Origin: Actinidia chinensis
Lineage: Eukaryota > Streptophyta > Magnoliopsida > Ericales > Actinidiaceae
DNA: 10,992 nucleotides
Direction: 5' to 3'
Assembly: GCA_009663005.1 (NCBI GenBank)
Contig: VIGQ01001591.1
Coordinates: forward strand, 25,001-35,992
Positions 1-8,427 of the stretch are shown here, one piece after another. The translations under genes were made by a program, and so were the position numbers. The notes below the pieces were generated by a model. That model was given only the letters and a program-made list of their open reading frames with translations, was not told the origin of the DNA and ran no database searches. The first letter of the stretch is position 1, and each line of letters begins with the position of its first letter.

Positions 1-26
1 CTCAAGGGATTTCTTTTTCTAGTTGA

Positions 27-50
27 TTGGACTACATAATTGTAGTCCAA
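27..50. repeat. Perfect inverted repeat, 10-bp arms, 4-nt loop
   Basis: The arms ttggactaca (27-36) and tgtagtccaa (41-50) are exact reverse complements around the loop 'taat'. No T-run follows, and the site is in eukaryotic repeat DNA, so a bacterial-type terminator is not a sensible reading. It may be part of the LTR-like relic or a small foldback. Confidence 0.9.
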
Positions 51-455
51 ACGCCATTTAACCAACCTGAAGTTGGCCTTCTTTAGTTTATTATATATTT
101 TTATCAGTTTAGTACTTATAGTCGTGTCTGAGTTCATTGCAGGTTAATGATGAGCAAAAGGCAAAAGTGGGCAAAGATACACGAGAGTTCGAACTCCCTT
201 GCTTACAATTTAGAAAAGTGGTGAGAGCTAAAATGGAAAATCCAGTCTCGGTAATTTGGGCCATAACTTTTTAACTCCGATATCTGATTGAGCTTATTTT
301 GACGCGTTGGAAGAAGATTTAAAGGGCTGCAAATTTGTCTCCTAATAGGCATTGGCTGAGTCGATCTGAAAGTGGTCAAAAAGAGAAATAACGTACGGAC
401 AGATTAGAAGTTTTGAAGTTTCCTAATCCTATTAAGGATTCTAATTTGTGTTGCT

Positions 456-463
456 TATAAATA
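456..463 (+). promoter_or_regulatory. TATA-box-like TATAAATA of the LTR-like relic
   Basis: The sequence TATAAATA is a good plant TATA-box match on the plus strand. It lies where an LTR promoter would be expected, between the presumed U3 (before 450) and the pyrimidine-rich stretch after 465. It is followed by no coding region. The assignment is from motif and context only. Confidence 0.35.
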
Positions 464-715
464 CTTCTTATCTCTTAGTTTGCACGAATATCTTTAGTTA
501 GTGCTTTACTTTAGTAGTTTCTTTTCAGCCTTTTAGTTTAGGTTTCATATAGTCTATGATTTATTTTATTTTTGTAAAGTTTTAATATTATCATCCAAGG
601 TCATTTTTCCATAACCGGAATATCCTTTTAATTTTTATTTACATGCTTTTTTTTAGCCATGCTTGGCTATTTGTTTCCCAACTTGGAATTGATTGTGAAG
701 GTTTGATTTAGGGAT

Positions 716-997
716 CATGATTAACAATGGGGTATTTTAATTATCACCGATTTATTTTCTTGATTTTCTTTTCTCCCTCCTTCTTCTCTTTTTTTGTTTT
801 AGAATTACGTTTCCGAAAACTGGGACGTCCTATTATGTTCGATAAACATTTCTTTTATTCGGATCGATGATGCACTAACCATGATTAACACCGATTTATT
901 TACTTTCGAAAACTTGGTGAGTCCTATTATTTCGATACATCTTTGTGATGCGAATCGATGATGCAACGGCCTTGATTATAACAATCAGATTTATGTC
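716..997 (+). repeat. Degenerate direct repeat inside the LTR-like relic
   Basis: Two adjacent units of about 90 bp can be aligned by eye. Unit 1 (811-900) reads tttccgaaaactgg / gtcctattat / ttcgataaaca / atcgatgatgca / ccgatttatt in order. Unit 2 (904-997) reads tttcgaaaacttgg / gtcctattat / ttcgatacat / atcgatgatgca / cagatttatg. A partial earlier copy at 716-757 shares 'catgattaaca' and 'caccgatttattt' with 880-901. The divergence implies old local duplication. Confidence 0.65.
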
Positions 998-1383
998 TAA
1001 GTAACGTTTAATATATGAATGCGGCCATATATACGTGCGTCCTTGTAACGTTATGCGTGAGTTGGGTTCATTATATATTTGTTTGCACCTAATTCAGAAT
1101 TGAAAGAACAATTGTTTTTTAAAAGCTAAATCTTCCAATCCGAGACCCACGATGTGTCGAAAGATTTTAGTTATAAGAAGCTCCTTGGGATTCCGAGAAA
1201 CCTAATTGATGGGATCAATTGATTTCGAGTTTGTTTTAATTAGTTTAAATCAATTTTTTATTGTTTTTTCTTTTATTTTAGATTTAGTTTAAAATCATCA
1301 AATCCAACCACAGTAAGAATTTTTAATTTTTATTTGTTATTTTAGTTCCATTCCAATATAATTTTCTTTCTATTTGATCGGTT

Positions 1384-1419
1384 AATATAAGTGTAGTTGA
1401 GTGTTACAACACTTATATT
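1384..1419. repeat. Perfect inverted repeat, 11-bp arms, 14-nt loop
   Basis: The arm aatataagtgt (1384-1394) is the exact reverse complement of acacttatatt (1409-1419). It lies near the right end of the LTR-like relic. A folded RNA would form an 11-bp stem. No function can be assigned. Confidence 0.9.
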
Positions 1420-1500
1420 TTAGCTAGTCTCCAATTGGGAGAGAACGATACCGCATTAATCGGTTTATTACTAACTTCGCGACCCGTACACTTGCGTTAA

Positions 1501-1530
1501 AGAAGTTCACTTCTGGAGCGAATCACTAGT
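1501..1530. other. Possible Helitron-type terminus: small hairpin plus CTAG|T
   Basis: The arms agaagt (1501-1506) and acttct (1509-1514) form a short hairpin. After 11 nt comes CTAG (1526-1529) and then T (1530). Helitron 3' ends are known to have a hairpin roughly 10-12 nt before CTRR, followed by a host T, so on the plus strand this matches the pattern. ACTAGT is its own reverse complement, so CTAG|T is present on the minus strand too. There it would fit the minus-strand RepHel gene to its right, with an AT-only palindrome (about 1541-1557) as a poor hairpin. The stem is short and the motif common, so this is only a candidate. Confidence 0.25.
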
Positions 1531-1617
1531 AAAAGAAAAATATTATAATATATTTAAATCCTGAAGAAGATGCACCAGCAAAACAAAGTTCAACTAAACA
1601 AGTTGGTATATATTCCC

Positions 1618-1633
1618 AAAAAAAAAAAAAAAA
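1618..1633. repeat. Homopolymer A run (16 nt; T run on the minus strand)
   Basis: Sixteen consecutive A residues lie just beyond the 3' end of the minus-strand RepHel pseudogene, where they read as T. A plus-strand poly(A) tail is not supported because no transcript-like sequence precedes it. It is most simply a low-complexity tract. Confidence 0.85.
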
Positions 1634-1680
1634 GTTGTATCGAAAACAAGATTTTATTCGTATTCCAAAATATTTATTCA

Positions 1681-3200
1681 CTATTTGCATTTCAAAGCTC
1701 TTGATATACAATAACCGCAGTGCAATCATATTTAACTCATCCGCATTGGTTAGTTTGTACAATACTTTTTATTGACACCGCATTTCGTTGCTCTTGATAA
1801 TGCTCAATATAGTTGACCATGAGAGAAGATAGTATTGGCAAATACATACCAACAAATCAAGTGTTTGTTCCTTGGGCTTTGTTAATAGTCATAGCAAAGT
1901 CAAAGTCTAACAGAAAAGTGCTTCCTTGAAAGTAATTGGCTCTTATCATCTTCAGAAAGTTGCAAAAGGTATCCTATGAAAAAACACGTCTTTTTCCTTG
2001 TGTTGTTCCTACTGACATTTCTCTGCTCTATAACATTTCATCAAGATTTCGACAATTAGACGAGACCAATTGCTTAACCCTCTGGTGGATCTTCTTTTCT
2101 AGAAGTATAATGGGGGCAATTTTATGAGGCGGCAATCTCATTTGGGGTCAAGTTTGTAAGAAATCTTCATATATCTTTATTCATGTTGAATCCAAAGTTT
2201 GCTCAAAACTTTGTAAACTTGAGTTTGTGCCTGGAACAGTTTTAATAAGTTTTTCCATTTATATCATCACAAAATCATTTCTTGGAGTCATTACTGCTAT
2301 TCTCATCAACAAAAAAAAAAAAATTTCATTGAACATTTTTTTTTTGCGTAGCATTTACACTTGGGAAAATTGTAGCAAGACTGTTTCCAAAGATTCATTG
2401 TCCTTGATGTCCATTCACATAAGGGAAAAGCTATTGATGTGGGAAGTCTAATTTTTGTCCATCTTTCATACAACTGGTTCTTACCATCAACCAACACATA
2501 AGAGAAAATTTGCAGAAAGAATTGTCAACTTTTGCTCTCATATTTGAGTTAATTAATTTTTTCAATGAATTCATGAGAGTTGAATAACCAAACTAGCATA
2601 TATGGTTTCTTCCTAATTGTTTAGGAACAAACACGTAATTCTTGATGGAAATCAGCCACAAAAAAACAATTTTTCACCAAAAGCAATGAGGACTCATAAT
2701 ATCTTGCAACAGTTGATTGAGGGCTTCAATAGCTTGTCGCCTAGACATGGATGCCTCATCCCAAATTATCAACAATAACTGCGCCAATAATTCAGCAAGA
2801 GCATTTATTTGCTGACAGTGATGTTGTGGATTCTCAATATTGATGGGAATTTTAAAGCGGGAATGCGCTGTGTCCTACTACCAGGTGAAAGTGATGCAGA
2901 GCTACACCAAATGTTGTTGTAGCAAGTGCAATAAAAACCCCTAGTAGACCCTAAACCTGTTGCCAAGTAGGGCATGATACAAAAATATTTTCCTAGTTCT
3001 CCAGGGACCATCAATGAAAAAACATCCACTTTTTTCACCAAATTTTTTTTCTAAAATTGCATCATTAGGCTTTTTTGTTGCCTTAAATTCAATAATGTGA
3101 CTGCAGTAAATATTATCTTTGGAAACAATAATTGCACGTTCAAGTTCATCTTGTAAATCTTTAGATGTGGAATCATCAAATTGCAAATGCCAACATTGGA
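1681..3200 (-). other. PIF1-type SF1 helicase domain of the Helitron, decayed
   Basis: The longest surviving frame (2941-3186, 81 codons) includes FFIDGPWRTRKIFLYHALL. This is the Walker A region, whose expected GPGGTGKT has become GPWRTRKI, keeping the Lys but losing two Gly and the Thr. Then come GVFIALATTTFGVAL (about 2897-2941), the Walker B IWDEASMSRRQAIEAL (2719-2766), a FVADFHQ motif III (near 2645-2665; usually GDFRQ), VITPRNDFVDEIN (near 2265-2305), and the motif V region RLDFAMTINKAQG (1869-1907) followed by FVGMYLP. This is the standard order of the PIF1-like Helitron helicase. Loss of the ATP-binding loop and the many stops show it is dead. Confidence 0.9.
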
Positions 3201-3924
3201 AAATCCCATAGATCCAAATTCTTCCCCCAATTGATTTCCAAAGTAGAGTTTATACTTTGAAGCTTCACTTTGATTTGATTAGTACTTAAAACCTCCAATC
3301 TTATCAAAAATCATCACATGTACATTTCAAGTTACTCCACAACAGTGTTTGGGAAAAAATTAAAGGATTACAATAAAACAAGTATTAAGCAAATAGACGT
3401 TGGCAAGCTGTATGACATTTTATATAATGAAGCTTTCATAAAGACAATGCTCTAAGTAATCATCTAACTCAAGTAATTCGATTGTGTAACAAGTGCAGCC
3501 TCACTGGAAAGGATTCAACTCTAATACCATTGACATTTTTTAAATCATAAAACATGTTGAACCGTTTACATGACTAATAAGGAGACGTAGCGATAATATC
3601 GTTCTCCTTATGTTGGATTTGCAACAAAACAACTCTACCAAATCAAGTGGGCCTTGTTTCCTTGGGTTTCAAAATTTTTCTTTCGCTGATCCCAAATAAA
3701 TACTCTAGAAATCATCATACAAATATTAACAACTGTTACTGTTGCTTTGTTCGTTGTAAAGTATTCAATTTAAAAATAACATGGTTTTTGCAACGAAGTC
3801 ATTTGAAATAACGTTTGAAAGATCATCAGTATTTCTAAAAGTATAGGTTCCTTTATGCTCTAAATGCAGCTTTGTAAAGCAATTACAGCCGGGGCTCAAT
3901 TCATTAGAAGTGCAAAACTAATAT

Positions 3925-5300
3925 GTACCACATTGCTTCAGGTGAAATCCATCTGGCATTTGAAAGTTTTGTATTCATATATGCCAATGGTACTTTCGTC
4001 ACGGCTAGTGTAAAAGCAAAAAAATCTATCTGTCCCTTGTCCCTGTCCCTTATAGATATAATTTGTAAGATATTACGCCTGGATTTTTTGGAACAAATTT
4101 CAACATTCCATATGACAATTGAATTTAGCTAATCATAAGATTGTACGGTACAACCCATCGATTGTCTAACATGGCACCGCGTACCATCACTTTTTTGTGC
4201 ATTATCTCTTCTCTATACAAAGGCATATGAATCTTTTCCCCAAGAGTTGTTTTTAGCACAAACGATTTTGAGTAATGAATTTTTACATGTTCCATCATGT
4301 TTCATACATATTTATGGCTAGAGTTAATCTATCATATGGACCTGCATCATATGCCTACCACTATTGTCACAAATGTGGCTTTAATATTTTATCTAGAAGT
4401 TCAACACTAACAATCTTGTCATAACATCATGTGTTCTAAGTTTTGTCATCTTATTTTAAAATAATCAAGAAATGAGCATGGGGAATACCTCTTTTTGTAA
4501 ACTCCCAACATATACAAATTGCTTTGTAATAGTTTCCAAATTTTTTTTGGAATATTTTATTTTTTCAATTCTTCTACACTCAACTTTGAACACTCAGAAA
4601 CTAAATTTGGGTCTGTTTTTGTGCTTCTCACTTGGAAAAGATTAGCTTGTATTTCAGACCACTGTGTGATTGGCACGTCATTGTAAGACAAAGATCAGGC
4701 TTTCCTAAGCGCTGAACTAAAGCCATTGCATCATATAATGCCTTCTCATATCACAGGGCACTGCCCCTTTTATAAATGTACAGTAAACTAATATGTTCCC
4801 TACTTTAAAGATCCTCTACTTTCTCCAACAAAAATATGTCCACTATGCCTTGATAAAGTCATCACCGCTCTAATCTCATTTTGACTAGTACAAAATAATC
4901 TAATCTTGATGTCCTCAAGCTTTATGTACAGGTCAACGACAAATTGCTATAACAATCCGCCAACCCTAACAAGATTGAGTCTTCCATCAGGCCTCTTTAT
5001 AATCTAACAATAATACTCGCAACACTGAGACCATTCCTCTACTCCTCGTTGCCTTTTCTAGAACTGTTTCAATGGCATTATATTTGAATTTATTAAATAA
5101 TAAAAAATACTACTATTTAAAACATAACCAAGATTGTTGTTACCTCTTGTTTTCTTTGTTTAATTAAATTATCAGCTGATCACATTTGCGAGTATCAAAT
5201 AATAGCTCACCTTACATCCATATCTACATCTTTATGTTTCTTTCTAATCCCTGATGCCGCCACTTTCACCTAATGGAAGCAAAAGTGGATACTGCATGGA
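3925..5300 (-). other. Helitron-like Rep (HUH endonuclease) domain, decayed
   Basis: This part corresponds to the Helitron_like_N/Rep region. FGCYDP and MQYPLLLPLGESGG (about 5255-5320) mark its beginning. FVVDLYIKLEDIKIRLF follows around 4890-4950, then DAMALVQRLGKPDLCLTMTC (about 4670-4730). The HUH pair is intact as HAH (4472-4480). VRGAMLDNRWVVPYN lies near 4138-4182. The tyrosine motif reads YLTNYIYKG (4046-4072), where plant relatives usually have YLYKYIYKG, so one of the alternating tyrosines has become Thr. The domain is broken by several stops and frame changes, so it cannot be active. Confidence 0.85.
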
Positions 5301-5549
5301 TCATAACATCCAAATAATACCGCACCCTATGACTAAAGCCAGAAAGGCCTACACCATATGTCACGTTCTCTTCGTTCTACAGCATTATGTCCTCTATCCA
5401 TGATTCCAGCAACTTGTGATGCCGAGGGAAGATGAAACTCTTTTATCTAAACCAATATCAGATTTTAAACTATTTATTGTAAACTTCCAATTTTTATATT
5501 CGATACGCCGACTAAAAAAACAGTATATGGATTGCTTTCCGAATCTTAA

Positions 5550-5970
5550 CAATTCTACTCAAGGTGTGAGCACTAGCTTACTTAAAGTATTCATTCTATC
5601 TCTAACCATTTTCATATCATAGAGTAAAATTTGTAGATAAGTAGGACAACTATTGGTAGGTATCAATTCATTATTATAGTGATGTGCTTGACCTGTTTGC
5701 ACGCTAAAAGTGGTATATACCCGGCTGGTTCTCACAAAGTTTTTGTCATACGTCACGCCATAAACTGAATGCAAAGAGTTTTATAAGTGTGGACAAACTT
5801 ATGAAATTCTAACAGACTTCCTCACCTCTCTAATATATAGATTGTTCAAAGCTTAGGAACCTCAATTAGAAACGACTGAAATATTCCATCACCACAGCAA
5901 AAGCATTGGTTCAAGATAGAAATGATGTGCTTTACAGTGTCTACAACATTGGACAAGAGGTATACACTTG
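5550..5970 (-). other. RepHel N-terminal zinc-binding and pre-Rep region (pseudogene part)
   Basis: Translation on the minus strand gives CCRHCKAHHFYLE at 5910-5948, then CFCCGDG just downstream in another frame. This resembles the paired Cys/His clusters at the N-terminus of plant RepHel proteins. Next, frame-shifted pieces give FHKFVHTYKTL and then MGVTYDKNF, RVYTTFSVQTGQAHH, ELIPTN and LQILLYDMKM (5559-5774). These match the family pattern of a VYTFRVQGQ-like segment, then a LIP turn and an LYFYDT-like strand. One open piece survives at 5559-5774 only because no stop has yet fallen in it. Confidence 0.7.
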
Positions 5971-5980
5971 GTTCAGATGA

Positions 5981-6719
5981 TATTTGCCTTAATATTTGAT
6001 CTTTCGTTACCTATTTCTAAATTGAAAAATAGGCAACATTACATTCATCATATTTTTAGTCCAATATAGTATTTTGGTTGCCAAAATTTTATAAAATAAA
6101 GTGTAATATAATTATCCACTCCCACTATTCCGTGATTTGTCCTTGTCACAAAAAGTCAGTTTCTACAAAGGAACCAAACAAAGGTAGTCCAAATAGGAAT
6201 CATTTCTAAATACATAGTAAATGCTTTCACAAAGTTTATTTACCGGATTCCTATGCTCAATCTCCTTGGTGAGAACCTCAGCTCTAGAAAGACTCTTCTA
6301 ATGGTGTTTGGTCACTGATAAATCAAATAATAACTATACTAAGGCTTGATATACTTCCTAGTTAAAAACAGTGACAAAGAGTTAAGGAATCTATATAAGC
6401 CAATGAAAATTGAGATGTAAACAAAACCATTTCTATCATTCTTTTGTATATTCTTCTTGCCTTTTTTGGCTTAATAAGTCTTCTTCTCGCTGAAATCTAA
6501 GCACATTTCTTCTCCTAACTTAATTCCTATTTTCTTATATCATGAATCCACTACAAGGAACAATTAAAAACAATTAAACCTTACTTACGGCAACTTGTAA
6601 CAGCCTTATATGAATATCATAATGGAATAAGGAAATACCCGCCCCTTAGTCCCTTAACATCCTTAAAACGGGCATTTTTTAGTCGCCAAAACGCAAGAGG
6701 TATAGTGTATGTAAACTAA
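5981..6719. other. Gene-free AT-rich stretch, possibly the Helitron 5' region
   Basis: I see no coding similarity on either strand beyond the RepHel N-terminus. The only motif of note is CTATATAAGC (6391-6400), a good TATA-box match on the plus strand, followed by CCAAT. It faces away from the Helitron gene and has no gene after it. If the Helitron extends to the right, its promoter and TC end should be here, but neither was identified. Confidence 0.5.
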
Positions 6720-6727
6720 TCTCACAT
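6720..6727. repeat. Left target-site duplication of the hAT element
   Basis: TCTCACAT matches TTTCACAT at 7575-7582 in 7 of 8 bases; the mismatch is the second base. Both copies directly abut the paired terminal repeats. Confidence 0.65.
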
Positions 6728-7051
6728 TAAAGGTGCCATGGTCCGGCATTGGTCCGTTCCATAAGAAATCCAATAAACCATTCATTTTAACGGTTGAAAA
6801 AATGAGAACGGAGAACCTAACCATTACAAGTATAGAACCAAACCAAAAATCAATCCTTTATCGGTTCGGTATAGTTCAGGTTATGGTTCAATCAATTATC
6901 ATTCCAAATATTTTTTATAAAATTATGATAAATTGCAAACAAAGTTTTCAATTTAAAATAATAATCCATAAATTTATAATAATTCAAGTCATGAATCAAA
7001 ATAGTACAAAATAGTCATAGATTGGCTATTTCAAAAAAAATGATATACACA

Positions 7052-7086
<35 letters not shown>

Positions 7087-7574
7087 AGTTTAGAATTAAT
7101 AATGGTAACAAAAAAAAGAATAAATAAACGAGTGAACTGAAAAAAATCATAAGGGATAACAAAAGAAAAATTAAGAGATAGAAAATCTTGAATAGAGAAA
7201 GAGATGGAAGAGTTTTGATGGACGGGAATTGAGTTAATTACTAACTATACATGGGGAAGTGAAAATTATTTATTGGGGGAAAACCAAAGTACTTACGCAC
7301 AAGTGGAATTACGACTGTTAGGTGTTAGGGGTTAGGTTCTAGTAAATATGTATATGAGGTATATATATATAAATATTAATATTATATATAATTGTTCCAA
7401 TTCGGTTCGAATCACGGATTTTGAAAAAAAAATCGATAAATGTGAACCAAATTATCAGGTTTCTTAATTTTTAAAAATCAGAACTTAACATTAAACCATA
7501 GAAACTAATCCCAAAATGCACGGTTTGGTCGGTCGGTCGGTTCACCAGTTTTCGGATTTTTTTGGACACCGCTA
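6728..7574. mobile_element. Non-autonomous hAT-type DNA transposon, 847 bp
   Basis: The left end taaaggtgcca (6728-6738) and the reverse complement of the right end, tagcggtgtcc (from 7574 inward to 7564), agree at 7 of 11 positions. Both fit the hAT terminal pattern YA-N-N-G-G-T-G. The flanks tctcacat (6720-6727) and tttcacat (7575-7582) match at 7 of 8 bases, the 8-bp duplication expected for hAT. The interior has GGTTCGG-like subterminal repeats near both ends (tcggttcgg about 6860-6868; attcggttcgaa about 7397-7408; four GGTC-type repeats 7527-7540), a known style of plant hAT non-autonomous elements. There is no transposase. The one 93-codon frame inside (6733-7014) looks like chance. 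Confidence 0.7.
7317..7338 (+). repeat. Short degenerate telomere-like GTTAGG repeat
   Basis: The stretch reads gttagg / tgttagggg / ttagg, about three imperfect units related to but not identical with the plant telomere unit TTTAGGG. It lies inside the hAT element, so it is more likely a chance internal repeat than an interstitial telomere. Confidence 0.4.
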
Positions 7575-7582
7575 TTTCACAT
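7575..7582. repeat. Right target-site duplication of the hAT element
   Basis: TTTCACAT is the partner of TCTCACAT at 6720-6727. The eight-base length fits the hAT superfamily and not Tc1/Mariner (TA), PIF/Harbinger (3 bp) or Mutator (9 bp). Confidence 0.65.
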
Positions 7583-8204
7583 AGTGTTGTTAGCTACAAT
7601 ATTATTCTTCACAAAGTATAAAACTGTCACATGGTATAGAAAATGTTTAATAAATAAGAAAGAAAGAAAGAAATTTTTTTTTGTAACTAATCAAAAAGGA
7701 AGAACAGTACAATATCACATAAATATATACTTCACAATTCAAAGACATTAAAACTAAAAACGTTTTTGGAAATTATAACAACCTACTTAAAAGCTTGAGA
7801 AGATTATAATCTAGCAAAACAAAAATTACTACTAAGACATATGCTTAAAAAAAAATTATTTTAAAAAGGAAAAAAATTCATTTCCCAATTTGAGTGCAAA
7901 AATACAAACAAATGTTAAAAAATAAATAAAACAATCTATAAGAACCTCTATTTTGGCAATCTCCAGCGACATGTGCTTCCTCATAGGAAAAAAAACAAAA
8001 AACATAGAATTAAACAATCACCACAGACAGTTATGTCAAAGAAAAAAGTAGGCATTTTTCAAACTAACAATGCAACACCAAACATAGTGGAAATGCATAA
8101 TAATATAGAAAATAAAAAAAATTAAAAAAAATACACGTGTAGGACATACTAGCTCAGATGCTTGGTGAGTATAAAAATTTAACATTCCATCAAGGCTCAC
8201 CATT
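7583..8204. other. AT-rich stretch without a gene; AAGA microsatellite
   Basis: Nothing coding is visible on either strand. It contains an (AAGA)n microsatellite at 7656-7673 followed directly by a T run, many A runs, and an ACACGTGT palindrome with a G-box core (8133-8140). No second copy of the LTR candidate at 8221-8427 was found here, although this is where it should be if that element were complete. Confidence 0.6.
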
Positions 8205-8427
8205 GCTCTAAGATATCATTTGTTATTTTTTTTGTTTAATGTCTATGGTATGGGGCGGAGTAGTGTAAGCCTAATTCAGCTTAACTGTGGGCAATCACTT
8301 TCCATAACAAGTTTACAATTGCGAAAGGGTACTCTTATTATGGTGTTTATGACATTAGTTATCTTGTTTAAACTAACATTCACTTTAAATTTAAATTTCA
8401 TATGTTTGTGTGGATTGATAGTCAACA
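8205..8427 (-). mobile_element. Possible Copia/TRIM LTR with degenerate tRNA-iMet primer-binding site
   Basis: Read on the minus strand, 8427-8221 starts TGTTGACT and ends AATAACA. This gives the TGTT...AACA ends usual for an LTR, with a length of 207 bp. Directly after it on the minus strand is a primer-binding-site-like sequence; on the plus strand it is gctct-aa-gatatca (8205-8218). This equals the complement of the standard TGGTATCAGAGC site, with a 2-nt insertion and one change. The length fits TRIM or small Copia LTRs. No second LTR, polypurine tract or gag/pol coding was seen, so this is a truncated relic at best. A 77-codon plus-strand frame inside (8220-8453) is not believable as a gene. 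Confidence 0.45.

Larger units (their letters stand above)
1..1510 (+). mobile_element. Probable LTR-retrotransposon relic (Ty3/gypsy- or LARD-like LTR), left edge outside the window
   Basis: No protein-coding frame is visible here. The composition and order resemble a long plant LTR read on the plus strand. A stretch near 250-350 ('ccataactttttaactccg', then a 'gagcttattttgacgcgttgg' type phrase) is typical of U3 regions of plant gypsy LTRs. A TATAAATA box follows at 456-463. The right part ends in 'cgcgacccgtacacttgcg' (about 1478-1496), a phrase style common near the 3' end of such LTRs. I see no clear TG start, no second LTR and no standard primer-binding site after 1510. It could therefore be a solo, truncated or internal fragment. 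The family assignment comes from recognising sequence style, not from any domain. The right limit near 1510 is a guess, chosen because the phrase stops just before the ACTAGT at 1525-1530. Confidence 0.42.
1526..5980 (-). mobile_element. Decayed autonomous Helitron (rolling-circle transposon), ends uncertain
   Basis: The minus strand carries a recognisable RepHel gene across about 4.3 kb, the size expected for the coding part of an autonomous plant Helitron. The left limit is set at the CTAG at 1526, a possible 3' end; the right limit is simply where recognisable coding ends. The true 5' terminus (TC, seen as GA on the plus strand) was not found and may lie anywhere between 5980 and the hAT insertion at 6728. 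No second gene (for example RPA-like) was recognised. The element lies beside an LTR-like relic at its left. Confidence 0.72.
1681..5980 (-). pseudogene. Helitron RepHel protein (HUH Rep nuclease plus PIF1-type helicase), degenerate
   Basis: An intact RepHel nicks one strand at the transposon end through Rep and unwinds it 5'-to-3' with its helicase for rolling-circle transposition in the nucleus. Recognisable pieces appear in the family's order from right to left: a Cys/His region (CCRHCKAHHFYLE, 5910-5948); MQYPLLLPLGESGG (5255-5296); the HUH motif region TKRGIPHAHFLIIL (about 4457-4498); GAMLDNRWVVPYNL (4138-4179); a Tyr motif (4046-4072); NARWISPEAMWYI (about 3925-3965); helicase Walker A (2986-3009), Walker B (2752-2763) and FAMTINKAQG (1869-1898); and a C-terminal TAVIVYQEL near 1690-1715. 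The span of about 1,430 codons equals a normal full-length plant RepHel. Adjacent motifs sit in different frames and many stops intervene, so it is a pseudogene. The start codon cannot be fixed. Confidence 0.9.

Noticed and set aside
1936..2451. Plus-strand frames of 63-74 codons
   Set aside because: They lie antisense to the helicase pseudogene and show no family features; the minus-strand motifs explain the sequence.
2805..3041. Minus-strand 78-codon frame
   Set aside because: It is a piece of the decayed Helitron helicase, overlapping the frame at 2941-3186 in another phase; not a separate gene.
3518..3535. actctaataccattgaca, resembling the complement of a tRNA-iMet primer-binding site
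   Set aside because: On the minus strand it encodes the VNGI-type segment of RepHel, and no LTR ends are beside it, so the resemblance is coincidental.
5416..5622. Plus-strand 68-codon frame
   Set aside because: It is antisense to the RepHel N-terminal region, where the minus strand carries recognisable Helitron motifs.
6733..7014. Plus-strand 93-codon frame
   Set aside because: It lies entirely inside the non-autonomous hAT element, covers its subterminal repeats, and resembles no transposase.
7317..7338. Interstitial telomere sequence
   Set aside because: Only about three imperfect GTTAGG-like units, none an exact TTTAGGG tandem, and located inside a transposon.
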